Source: Acidiferrobacteraceae bacterium (lineage in GTDB: Bacteria; Pseudomonadota; Gammaproteobacteria; Arenicellales; UBA868). Taken from it: a stretch of 57,259 bases of DNA. Position 1 is the stretch's first letter. Every line of letters starts with the position of its first letter. This document shows, one piece after another, positions 44,011 through 52,796 of the stretch. The notes under the pieces were generated by a model. The model did not search any database, had not been told where the DNA came from, and saw nothing but the letters and a program-made list of their open reading frames with translations. The stretch is taken from positions 1-57,259 of the forward strand of contig PBTT01000084.1 of assembly GCA_002729195.1 (NCBI GenBank), in the 5' to 3' direction. Both the position numbers and the translations under genes were made by a program.

Positions 44011-45906
44011 TTAGAGGGACAAAATAAACTCCACCAAGTCGTCGACTTGTTCTGACGTCAGATGGGTTGTTGCGCCATGCAGATTGTCGAGGTTGAAGGT
44101 TGTCACGACATCTCGCAGAGTGGCAGCACGGCCATCGTGTAAATACGGCCCCGTCCGCCATATCTCAATTAGTGATGGTGTATCAAAACGTTTTTTTGGC
44201 TGCCTGAATTCCCCCATTGTGCCGACATTGTGGGGCTTCATGTCGGTGTAAAACTCGTTTTTGTGACATTCCGAACAGCCCACTGCTTCGCTGGTAAACA
44301 GCCGCTTTCCCCGCTCGGCTGCAGCAGACAACCTGCCGTTGACAAGGTGCGGACTCGGGATGGGCCGAAGCGACTTCAGGTATTTGTCAATGGCCACCGC
44401 ATCTTCCTCAGGACGCAATGTGAACATGCTGTTTCGAATGCCTGCACGCACAGAAACATAGGCATCGGCACGCACTCCCAGCCACATTGACGGCGGCGTT
44501 TGGTGCGCTAATAACAGGCTTTTGGCATTCTTGGGATTACCGATGCCGTCGTTCAGGTTGTCCCAGTTGAGGCCATCCACGCGAGCATCGGAAGAATGGC
44601 AACTTGAGCAGCTCTGCCAGCCTTGGAAACATATCGTCCCATCGTTGAAGAGCATCTCACCCCTGCGCACGACATCCATCCCGGTCGCTGGTCGTAGCGG
44701 TATGGATCTTGGCCGCGACTCAGCCTTGCCAAGATCAATCACACTGAGTGAGTCTGAAAAGTAATTGGCAAGATAAGCCCTGTTCCCAACGATTGCCAAG
44801 GCACGCGGACCACGATCCGAATTATCCAACTTTATGCGCCGACGCAGCCCCACCAGAAATGAAAGATCGTTGGGCACATCTGCTGCGGTACGTGAAGCCA
44901 CTGAATAATCGACCGGTTTGCTGGAACCTTCCGTGGAAGAAAAAGCCTTTAACTTGGCAAGCAGTGCAGGGAAATTCACGACGCTTAATTCGTGTGTTCC
45001 GGCATGGGTCACACAGAATGTTTCACCGTCGGGACTCCAGGCAACGGCCCATGGATTGGCTGCCCCGGAGTTAATGTTATCCAGCAGGACTGTATTGATG
45101 AGCTTGAGTCCATCAAGACCGATTAGGCTCACGGCGCTCGTGTTCACCCAACCACGCTCGACCTGCGTGGTTGGCAGGTGAAAACGTGAAATCTGGTGTG
45201 CGACAAATGCATAGTTGCCATCGGGCGAGATGCTGACATCGTGCAACAGTCCGCTACCATTCGGCAATTCGATCTGTTTGGTCACCCGAGCCTGCGCCGT
45301 GTCGATGACACTGACGGAAGACGCAACCACATCCACATCTGCCCTTCCCGCATGGATGTGGTTGGCAACCAGCAGGTATCTGCCATCGGGTGTGATAGCC
45401 GCAGCGATAGGTTCACGAGGGACTTTTACACGCTTAGTTATCCGGCGTGTGGAGAGATCGACAAACGCCACATCGTTGTTGAATCGGTTGCAGACATACA
45501 ACACGCTGCCGTCAGGGCTAAGCACCGGCGCCATCGTCGTGTGACCTGCTGGAATTTTGGCTTCAATTTCCCCCTTCTCGATATCAACTATACAGACCGT
45601 GCTGTCCGATGAGGCGCAGGTCACGTAAAGTTTCCCACCGTCAGGAGTAATCGCCAGGCCAAGCGGCGAGTCGGGGACGGCGATCACGCGTGAAACCTGC
45701 TCAACACCCGGCTTGAACACAACAACCTGCCCCGCTGTCGCACAGGCCACGTAAAGAACATCACCATCCGGCGATGCAACCAAACTGGCGGGGGACCAAC
45801 ACTCATCCCCGCTCGCAGATTTTGGCGAAGGAGCGGCCCACCCGGCCGATAGTGAAAACACCGACCACATGGCCGCGATCAATCCGATGTTGATATTTTT
45901 TTTCAT
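44011..45906 (-). CDS. YVTN beta-propeller fused to dihaem MauG/cytochrome c peroxidase-like domain
   Basis: A 631-residue protein from ATG 45906 (MKKNINIGLIAAMWSVFSLS, signal peptide); the longer frame to 46203 runs antisense-like through the neighbour and is not used. Residues about 35-330 are YVTN/NHL-type seven-bladed repeats (LGLAITPDGGKLYVTCASSDS, VLSPDGSVLYVCNRFNND, AITPDGRYLLVANHIHAG). The C-terminal dihaem domain has CSSCH (433-437) and CSECH (544-548) with GLNWDNLNDGIGNPKN, MFTLRPEEDAVAIDKYL and TPSLIEIWRTGPYLHDGRAATLRDV between and after them, typical of the MauG/CCP family. It lies between two HzsA-like genes (gaps 20 and 49 bases) and is the parent of the two remnants at 37180 and 41006. 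Confidence 0.88.
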   Translation of the reverse strand: MKKNINIGLIAAMWSVFSLSAGWAAPSPKSASGDECWSPASLVASPDGDVLYVACATAGQVVVFKPGVEQVSRVIAVPDSPLGLAITPDGGKLYVTCASSDSTVCIVDIEKGEIEAKIPAGHTTMAPVLSPDGSVLYVCNRFNNDVAFVDLSTRRITKRVKVPREPIAAAITPDGRYLLVANHIHAGRADVDVVASSVSVIDTAQARVTKQIELPNGSGLLHDVSISPDGNYAFVAHQISRFHLPTTQVERGWVNTSAVSLIGLDGLKLINTVLLDNINSGAANPWAVAWSPDGETFCVTHAGTHELSVVNFPALLAKLKAFSSTEGSSKPVDYSVASRTAADVPNDLSFLVGLRRRIKLDNSDRGPRALAIVGNRAYLANYFSDSLSVIDLGKAESRPRSIPLRPATGMDVVRRGEMLFNDGTICFQGWQSCSSCHSSDARVDGLNWDNLNDGIGNPKNAKSLLLAHQTPPSMWLGVRADAYVSVRAGIRNSMFTLRPEEDAVAIDKYLKSLRPIPSPHLVNGRLSAAAERGKRLFTSEAVGCSECHKNEFYTDMKPHNVGTMGEFRQPKKRFDTPSLIEIWRTGPYLHDGRAATLRDVVTTFNLDNLHGATTHLTSEQVDDLVEFILSL

Positions 45907-45926
45907 GAGGTTATTTTGACAAATGT

Positions 45927-48900
45927 CTACTGCGTTGAATCCTTGTCCGCTTCCGTTAGATCCTCTTCCAACTGTTGGTATGCCGCCTGCAACGCGCGAC
46001 GAGTGCTGACCTCCGGGTGTGTTGCAGCTAACTCCCTCAACTCCGGCAATGACGACAAATCTCTCAGGCGTAACAAGGCGGCGGCGGCGGCATGACGGAC
46101 ATCCGGTGCGTTCTCCAGGTTGCGCACTGCACCCAGGAGCGCCGGAACGGCTCGCCGATCCGCAATTTGGCCAAGCGCCCACGCTGCAGCGGCCCGCCAG
46201 CACGGCGTGTACTCGAGGTGCAGCATATGGATCTCCGGCTGCGAAGGATCCGGGCGACCGTGCCGTGCCTCGTTTAGATCGTCACCGAGAACCGAGACTA
46301 GCGTCTCCACGGAGGAAGAATCCGCAATTTGGCCAAGCGTACGCGCAAGATAAAACAGCACCCAATGGCGCACAGGCGTCCAATCAGGATTCCCGAGTTC
46401 ACGATGCACCGGTTCCTCTGACTGATCCCGATAGCGCTCGAACGCCGCACGGACACGCGCCTCGTTCTCACGGCCGCGACACACCAGCGACAAAATCTGC
46501 GCAGCGCGATTTTCCCGGTCCGGATGCCCCGCCCAAGCGGCATGGGTGGCGAACAAGTCGGCACTCGTTTCCGCGTTTGGTTTCACTGTGGCATCACCCA
46601 GAATCCTCAGGCAGGAGTCGACGACCTCGCTGCCACGCCCACTGCGACAAACCAGCCGGCCCACCATCGTCTCATAATCGTCATTGCCGGGGAATAGCGC
46701 ACGGTCCGGATCGGTCGGCACGGAGCGTATTAGCTGCGGCACAATATCTGCAGCGCAGTCGGAACCCATCAGGTCGAGCGCCTCGATGATGCGTGCGTGT
46801 ACCGGGGAGGCATGGCATGCATAGAGTGCGGGATGATCACTGTACCAGCCAACGTACTGCCAGTAATCCTTCAAGGATGCGAACGTGTCGATGAGTAACG
46901 CCTCCGTCTCCGGTGTTCCAACTTGGCCAAGCGCCTCCACGGCGGATTCGGCGAGGAACAAATTTGCCGTCTTTGGCTCGATGTTGTTGCGAAGCAACTC
47001 GCCCAGCAGCGGTACAGCGTCTGCGTCACGAAGCCTGCCAAGCGCTCGAACCGCTTCCTGCAACGTTCGTGGGTTTAATGGCGAACCAGCCGAAAACGTG
47101 AAGGTGTCGGTACGATTATTCTTTTCGAAAACCGGATAAGGATTACGCATCGCCTTTTTTGCAACGAACCCTCGCAATGCTGCACGAGCCGCATCTCCTC
47201 CGACATGGCCAAGCGCAATCACCGCCGTGCGTTGCAATGACTCCTCGCCGGGCTCCGCCAACTTCTCACGGTGCAGACGGGCAATCATCGCCTCTTCAAT
47301 TGCCTCCCAACTGTTGACTCGAAACCAGTGCTTCCAAGCCTCAGCCTGTTTCTTTCGTTCGGTTATCTGGGCGCAGGCATCAAACCGTTCCGCATGACCG
47401 GTGAGATTTTCCAAGGCTCCGGCGGCAGCCTGTGCCACGATCGGTTTGGAATCTTCCAGAGCCTCCAGCAATGCCGGTACGGATTCGCGCGTGCCGCACG
47501 ACGCAAGCGCAAGTGCAGCAGCAACACGAACCTCCCGCATTGGCTCTTTGAGATTCAAGGCAAGCAACTTCCCGGCCTCAGACGTGCGAAAAATGCCAAG
47601 ACGCTGCGCTGCTGAAATCTTTAATGCGTCATCATCCCCGGAAAGCTGCCGCAGTAGGGCGGCAATTTCATCACGCCCCGAGGCCAAGGGCTTTCGTTGC
47701 AGGCCATGACGGTTAAGTGAGGCGGTCTCACGAAATCTTTCAAACTGCAGATCCATCATGCCCGTCACACCTGAGTTGTTGCCACGAAAGTGGTGAGGTT
47801 CCCCCTGACCAACAAGTTTCAATGGAGCAGCGCCGAGTGCGCTGGCGTCACGACCGATGATCGGCGGAGTTGCCTCTCGGGGATGATGGCAACCCAGGCA
47901 GGAACGGCGCTCGCCGGGACGAACATAAATCCAGGACATTTCATTCAACTCGGATCGCCCCTCCGCATCAACTGCCTGCAACGCAAGCGGCATGTCGGCA
48001 GGAACCTCGACAAAGAACGATCCATCCGGGGCAAGCGGCACGGTACCCAACTCCACCGTTTCGTTGCCGACATGCACGATATGCGAATGGGAAGAGCGTA
48101 TGGTCAGCGCCTTTGCGCCAAGCACCCGGATGGCTCGAATGCGATCCCACCCGGCCTTGTTCTTCGTGGTGAACCGTGCGTTCTGACAGAAGAGAAAACC
48201 GGTGGATCCCTGTTGCCTGGCACGATCTGCATCCACATAGTCAGGAATGATTGGCGGTCGACTGCGGGAGCCCAGACAGACCGGCGAATGAATGGCTCCG
48301 TGTCGGGATTCAAACACCGGGTAGAGCTTGTTATCCTTCGGATCCACCACGGCCAAGATATCCGATGCCATGCGCTGGCCAGAGGATCCGCGCCTGGGAA
48401 TTCTCCAGCGCTCGCCCCAGGAACGCAGCACGGTCGCCAGCAGGCGCCCATCCGGCATGGGCGCAAGGTCGCCAAGCCGGCCCGGAAGCCGGTGAAAGTC
48501 GCTCTCGTGACCGCCGGGTGTGGCAACGAAATTCCCACGATTGGAGATAAAGGCGAGCCGGCCATCCGGAAGAGGTGCCGGGCTGCCATATCCAAACGCT
48601 CGCAAACGCACGCCGTAGTCGGCCCCCACGTTGGCTCCAATTCCGGTCAAGCCACCGGTACCGTCCGGACGTATCACGTGCAAATGCGTTTCAACTTTGC
48701 CCCGATCAAAAAAGTTGTCCGAGCGTATGAAAACTATGCGTCCGTCCGCCATCACCTTGGGCTCATTGTCAAAAATAACCGTCGATGTTATGGGATGAAT
48801 GGCGCCCCCATCGGCATTCATCCGAAAGAGAGCACGTGACGGAGGCTGGTGATATTCTTCAAAAGTGCCGATCCGCGTGGACGCAAATACAATCCGTCCA

Positions 48901-49940
48901 TCCGGCAACTCACAAGGGTCAATGTCGTGAAATGGGCCGTCCGTTAGCTGCTCGGGCGTCCCACCCGAAACAGGTACCCGATAAATATGAAAAAACTTGT
49001 CCCCTTCAGGTGCCATGGCCACGAATAGTGACAGCCCATCAAATGAGACACTCGGTGAACCGATCACGCCTCCCCCCGTATCAAGAAGCAACCTTGGCTC
49101 GGAACCCTGCCCTGGCTTCAGCGTGTAAAGCTTGCGCCCAATCTTGGACGGACACGGCAGATCAAACTCGGTATAAGCCCGAGACCAGTCGCCAATCCGA
49201 AAGGCGACCCCCCAAGCGTCACCACGCAGCGGTACGTACACACTGCAATCATCTCCAAGAAAGGCAACCTCTCCCGGCCACCGAAAATCTCCCGGCGGTT
49301 CGGCAAGTTTCAGGCGGCTTGCCACCCCCGATCGAGCACTCTCGTCTGTCTCAAGCCATTCTAACTGTCCCCATGGGGCCATGCCCATCGGGCCAACCAC
49401 CCGGCTATCCCTCCACTCCGGTCCCTCGACAAACTCAGGATGCGAGTAATTAGCCGCACGCCCCTCTCTACTCACTCGCCATGTTCTATCCGTAACAAAC
49501 TCAACTGGAGGCCGCTTTCCCTGTGCGATCCGTACTGCCGCGATGACTCCTCGCGCATCACCACGATCGCGACCGTGAATCCCTATGACGTTTTTGCCCT
49601 TGGCCAACCGCGACGTAACGTCGTAGCGCTCCACAGACTTCCATACCTCCCCGTTTGCACCTGCATCGCTGCCGACCAGTGAGCCATTGATGTACAACTC
49701 ATAGTCGTTGTCAGCCGTGATAAGAACCGTTGCACGAGATGGGTGAGCATCCAGTTTGACAACCTTCCGAAACTCGCAGTAGACATCAGATTCCAGGGAC
49801 CAAATCCAGTTCGCTTTCTCAATCGGTGGAACAGTCTCCGAATGGGCCAAGTGCGAACCGAGCACGAACACAACCCCCACGGCCATCGCCAATCCCTGTC
49901 GATACGGTTTAACTCTCTGCTGCCTTTTTCGATGCATCAT
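45927..49940 (-). CDS. HzsA-like cytochrome c with GH78-N-type and HEAT-repeat domains (paralogue 5)
   Basis: About 1337 residues. I choose ATG 49940 because it overlaps the stop of a small upstream ORF (ATGA) and starts a signal peptide (LAMAVGVVFVLGSHLAHS); the frame stays open to 50003. Residues about 35-165 (ANWIWSLESDVYCEFRK, ITADNDYELYINGSLVG, VIGIHGRDRG) match the bacterial rhamnosidase N-type sugar-binding domain. A propeller follows (ELPDGRIVFASTRIG, DGRIVFIRSDN), then one haem motif CLGCH (681-685). No second CxxCH is present; the C-terminal half (about 740-1330) is HEAT/PBS-lyase repeats (AAALALASCGTRESVPALLEAL, AAWALGQIADRRAVPALLGAV). Thus the second cytochrome domain has been replaced by a protein-interaction array. 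Confidence 0.8.
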   Translation of the reverse strand: MMHRKRQQRVKPYRQGLAMAVGVVFVLGSHLAHSETVPPIEKANWIWSLESDVYCEFRKVVKLDAHPSRATVLITADNDYELYINGSLVGSDAGANGEVWKSVERYDVTSRLAKGKNVIGIHGRDRGDARGVIAAVRIAQGKRPPVEFVTDRTWRVSREGRAANYSHPEFVEGPEWRDSRVVGPMGMAPWGQLEWLETDESARSGVASRLKLAEPPGDFRWPGEVAFLGDDCSVYVPLRGDAWGVAFRIGDWSRAYTEFDLPCPSKIGRKLYTLKPGQGSEPRLLLDTGGGVIGSPSVSFDGLSLFVAMAPEGDKFFHIYRVPVSGGTPEQLTDGPFHDIDPCELPDGRIVFASTRIGTFEEYHQPPSRALFRMNADGGAIHPITSTVIFDNEPKVMADGRIVFIRSDNFFDRGKVETHLHVIRPDGTGGLTGIGANVGADYGVRLRAFGYGSPAPLPDGRLAFISNRGNFVATPGGHESDFHRLPGRLGDLAPMPDGRLLATVLRSWGERWRIPRRGSSGQRMASDILAVVDPKDNKLYPVFESRHGAIHSPVCLGSRSRPPIIPDYVDADRARQQGSTGFLFCQNARFTTKNKAGWDRIRAIRVLGAKALTIRSSHSHIVHVGNETVELGTVPLAPDGSFFVEVPADMPLALQAVDAEGRSELNEMSWIYVRPGERRSCLGCHHPREATPPIIGRDASALGAAPLKLVGQGEPHHFRGNNSGVTGMMDLQFERFRETASLNRHGLQRKPLASGRDEIAALLRQLSGDDDALKISAAQRLGIFRTSEAGKLLALNLKEPMREVRVAAALALASCGTRESVPALLEALEDSKPIVAQAAAGALENLTGHAERFDACAQITERKKQAEAWKHWFRVNSWEAIEEAMIARLHREKLAEPGEESLQRTAVIALGHVGGDAARAALRGFVAKKAMRNPYPVFEKNNRTDTFTFSAGSPLNPRTLQEAVRALGRLRDADAVPLLGELLRNNIEPKTANLFLAESAVEALGQVGTPETEALLIDTFASLKDYWQYVGWYSDHPALYACHASPVHARIIEALDLMGSDCAADIVPQLIRSVPTDPDRALFPGNDDYETMVGRLVCRSGRGSEVVDSCLRILGDATVKPNAETSADLFATHAAWAGHPDRENRAAQILSLVCRGRENEARVRAAFERYRDQSEEPVHRELGNPDWTPVRHWVLFYLARTLGQIADSSSVETLVSVLGDDLNEARHGRPDPSQPEIHMLHLEYTPCWRAAAAWALGQIADRRAVPALLGAVRNLENAPDVRHAAAAALLRLRDLSSLPELRELAATHPEVSTRRALQAAYQQLEEDLTEADKDSTQ

Positions 49941-50176
49941 GTTACTGAACAGACCATGACATTGCGCAACATCCCCTGACCCATTCCGCCTAATGCGCGC
50001 CATGGCGGCATCCCATTTAAACCTGCATTGCTATCCATGGACTTGTAGGATTCGTAAGCCGGCGATTCAGAATCGGACCACACCATCACAATCTTTACCC
50101 TTGTCTTCGGCACCGCCACCGAACTTATTGAAGCGAAAGAAAACAAAACGATGATAGACAAGATGCGCCTGTTCAC
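49937..50176 (-). CDS. Small secreted ORF upstream of paralogue 5
   Basis: Seventy-nine codons from GTG 50176 begin with a signal-peptide-like MNRRILSIIVLFSFASISSV, then KIVMVWSDSESPAYESYKSM. The TGA stop overlaps the ATG of the HzsA-like gene (ATGA), suggesting translational coupling. I do not recognise the product; it could also be the 5' remnant of a larger lost gene. Confidence 0.35.
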   Translation of the reverse strand: MNRRILSIIVLFSFASISSVAVPKTRVKIVMVWSDSESPAYESYKSMDSNAGLNGMPPWRALGGMGQGMLRNVMVCSVT

Positions 50177-50321
50177 AGTCGTTATATTTGGAGTCCACCA
50201 ACTAGGATCATACTAGCCGTTATCATCATACTTTTTGATGCTTCAGCCCCGTCGGATGCTTGATTCGATTTATGGATTTTCATCGATATTCAATCGACCT
50301 TGGTGGTATTCAAATATTGAT

Positions 50322-52796
50322 CTATCGGTGCCACTCTGGGGCAGTAAAACTAGTTGCTTCTTTGAACGTCGGTCTACGTCGGAAATCAGTTGGATTGTAT
50401 GAAGGCACCTCTGAATCCAATTGGGTCCACTTCGGATGATGCCGGCCGAAGTAGGTGCCGTAGAACTGATAATTGGCATCCACCCAGCGACTGAGGATCA
50501 TCAATTCCGTTTCCGTGAGCATTCGCGAATGATCTTCCTCGGAGTTTTTGGGATGTTCGGGTTTGGACAATAACTCCATCAACGGGCTCTTGGAACACCC
50601 CAGGCTTCTCGGCGATAGAAACGCGCCGTTGTAATTACCCTGATCGCCGCGACGGAATGACGTGAATTCGGGAATGATGGGGCCGGCTAATTCTTTCCTC
50701 GCAAGCTCCTCATAAGATGTGTTGTAGTACTGGGTGACTGCACCAGTCAACTTCAGTCCCCCGACTGGAACGTCCCCGCTGTGACAAGAGACACATTTGG
50801 CGTTGAAGATTGGCTGAATATCTGTGGGGTAGTGAATGACTTGTCCTGCTCGGCCATCCCCACCGTTCTCCACAAGGTCACACGGTTGCGGTTGCGGTAT
50901 GCTCGGTGGCCGAGTTACTGCAAGCGGCATCGCGGATTTGATCGAAGCGCCAACATGATTGGCTTGCCCGTGACAGCCGGTGCATGAACGAACCTCCCCT
51001 GGAGCGTAATTCACATACGTTCTCTCCCTCTGAACCTCGCGGAAGTTTTTGTCCAGAGCCTGTAGGAAGATACTGCGATTGGCCGGCACCAAAAAGTGGG
51101 CTGAACCATCTTCCTCCACAGGCACGACACCCCATTGCACCCGCGGCCACAAGGCGGCCTTCCAGCTAGAACTGCTCAATGACGAACTCCACCGCCTGCC
51201 GGTGGACCAGTAACGCGGCAGCGCTTCATTGATCCGTAGCCATTTGACTGTTCCTGGCTCAATCCCCCGCATCCCGTGATAGATGTTGGAGAGGATGCAG
51301 ACCGCCTGATTGCTGGCAGCGTATTTAGGGTGTCGGGATGGTTGTATTGTTGGCGGGACAAATCGTGCGACCAGCGGTGTCGGATGCCAGAAGGAAAGTT
51401 GGTCGGCCTTGTGGACAACGCGGTGGTTCCCGTCGGTGTCGATTAGATACAAGGAGTAGGCGTTGGCAACATCCTTGTAATGATCAGCGGGGTTGGCCTT
51501 GCAGGAAACCAGAAATTCTTTTTCACTGACCGGATAAGGGTGGGTGTAGAGATGCCCTCTCTGACCTTTCCTGTCATGCACATATTGGCCCTGAGGGGTT
51601 AGGAAGTGCCAACCGGGTTCGGTTCGGCGCTCTATAAACACATGCGGGGTGACATTCACCACCGCGTATTGGTCATCGTTTTGGACGTAATCCGGCTGGT
51701 GCGGGTCGGGACCACGTACCCGGACTCCCTTCCCGTAATCGATCAGCATGATCGCTCCCAGGCAGCCACCTTGCGGAAAGTGGCAGGTACCCACACATAC
51801 CAGACGGTGATCACTGCCCGGAACAGCCTGCGGGTACATGTAAACCGTTGTCGTGTCGTCGGCCAGGCCATACAACTCCCGAGGCTGGGTTCCGTCGGGA
51901 TTCATGGACCAAATGGTCTTGCCGACGCGGGCGCCTTTGTCGATATATTCCCAGCGATGGTACATGACTCGGCCGTCATCAAGCACCACCGGACAAAACT
52001 CACTCACCGGACTGTTCGTGAGTTGTTCGACGTGGCTGCCGTCGGCATTCATGCGATGAAGCCCAGGGGCCACGAGGTGGCCTGATCCGCCGCAGAGAAC
52101 AGTGTGCTCGCATCGAGTCGAGGAGAAGATAATCATGCCGTTGGGGAGATAACATGGATGGATATCATCCGTGTGCCAGCCATTCCTCCATCGACGCGCC
52201 TTCTCTGCCTCATCCTCCGGAGGGAACGATATCTGCCGCAGCCCCGTGCCGTCGGCGTTCACTTCCCAGATACGAAAGCCTGAGTTGGGATCCTGTCGAA
52301 AATCAAAGATGATTTTTGTTGCGTCAAAGGAGAGGCTGATCTTGCCGATGAAGCCCCTTCCACCGGGTAATTTATCGGCAGTCACAACGGGTCGTTCCGA
52401 TTGTGTGCGAACGTTGAATATGTAGATCCCGTTTTCCGGGACGAACCGGTCGGGGCTGGTGCCATTGTTTATGTCGGTGTAATAGTGATCCGATGAGTAA
52501 GGCTTGCGCTTGATGAAAACAATCTCCTCAAAGCCCAACTTATCAGCATCAACCGGTGATTGAGACAACGCCGAGGTGACCACAGGCAACCCTGTAGTCT
52601 CGCCCGCGTTCACAGCAACTGCTGTCCAATGGGTGACACCCACCAACATGACAGACAACCAAACAAGCGGCAGCGGGGCCAGAATCATGGCCAAGGTACT
52701 CGAAGCATGGCGCAACGGATGCTTCAGCCTGGCAGCGATATGTGTTGTTGATGAACGTTGCAGTAGTTGTGTTTTCACCTTCTTTTCAACTTTCAT
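50322..52796 (-). CDS. HzsA-like dihaem cytochrome c (paralogue 6)
   Basis: An 824-residue protein with an N-terminal hydrophobic export segment (about 35-65). The propeller (about 85-480) contains CYLPNGMIIFSSTRCEHT, DGRVMYHRWEYIDKG and MNPDGTQPR. VEEDGSAHFLVPANRSIFL leads to CTGCH (605-609); the second motif is CVSCH (668-672) in HYPTDIQPIFNAKCVSCHSG. The extended N-terminus before the propeller and the SRMLTETELMILSRWVDAN C-terminal helix set it apart from the other paralogues. The residue four after the first haem His is Asn. Its ATG overlaps the stop of the Gfo/Idh gene before it (ATGA), so a sugar oxidoreductase and a cytochrome are made together. Confidence 0.8.
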   Translation of the reverse strand: MKVEKKVKTQLLQRSSTTHIAARLKHPLRHASSTLAMILAPLPLVWLSVMLVGVTHWTAVAVNAGETTGLPVVTSALSQSPVDADKLGFEEIVFIKRKPYSSDHYYTDINNGTSPDRFVPENGIYIFNVRTQSERPVVTADKLPGGRGFIGKISLSFDATKIIFDFRQDPNSGFRIWEVNADGTGLRQISFPPEDEAEKARRWRNGWHTDDIHPCYLPNGMIIFSSTRCEHTVLCGGSGHLVAPGLHRMNADGSHVEQLTNSPVSEFCPVVLDDGRVMYHRWEYIDKGARVGKTIWSMNPDGTQPRELYGLADDTTTVYMYPQAVPGSDHRLVCVGTCHFPQGGCLGAIMLIDYGKGVRVRGPDPHQPDYVQNDDQYAVVNVTPHVFIERRTEPGWHFLTPQGQYVHDRKGQRGHLYTHPYPVSEKEFLVSCKANPADHYKDVANAYSLYLIDTDGNHRVVHKADQLSFWHPTPLVARFVPPTIQPSRHPKYAASNQAVCILSNIYHGMRGIEPGTVKWLRINEALPRYWSTGRRWSSSLSSSSWKAALWPRVQWGVVPVEEDGSAHFLVPANRSIFLQALDKNFREVQRERTYVNYAPGEVRSCTGCHGQANHVGASIKSAMPLAVTRPPSIPQPQPCDLVENGGDGRAGQVIHYPTDIQPIFNAKCVSCHSGDVPVGGLKLTGAVTQYYNTSYEELARKELAGPIIPEFTSFRRGDQGNYNGAFLSPRSLGCSKSPLMELLSKPEHPKNSEEDHSRMLTETELMILSRWVDANYQFYGTYFGRHHPKWTQLDSEVPSYNPTDFRRRPTFKEATSFTAPEWHR

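Noticed and set aside
45907-46203. Longer start for the MauG-like gene
   Set aside because: The extra 99 codons overlap the upstream gene out of frame, look non-coding and precede a perfect signal peptide start at 45906.
9161-52796. Hydrazine synthase and anammox metabolism
   Set aside because: The key Tyr ligand is absent in all six HzsA-like proteins, and no HzsB/HzsC, hydrazine dehydrogenase or nitrite enzymes are present in the window.
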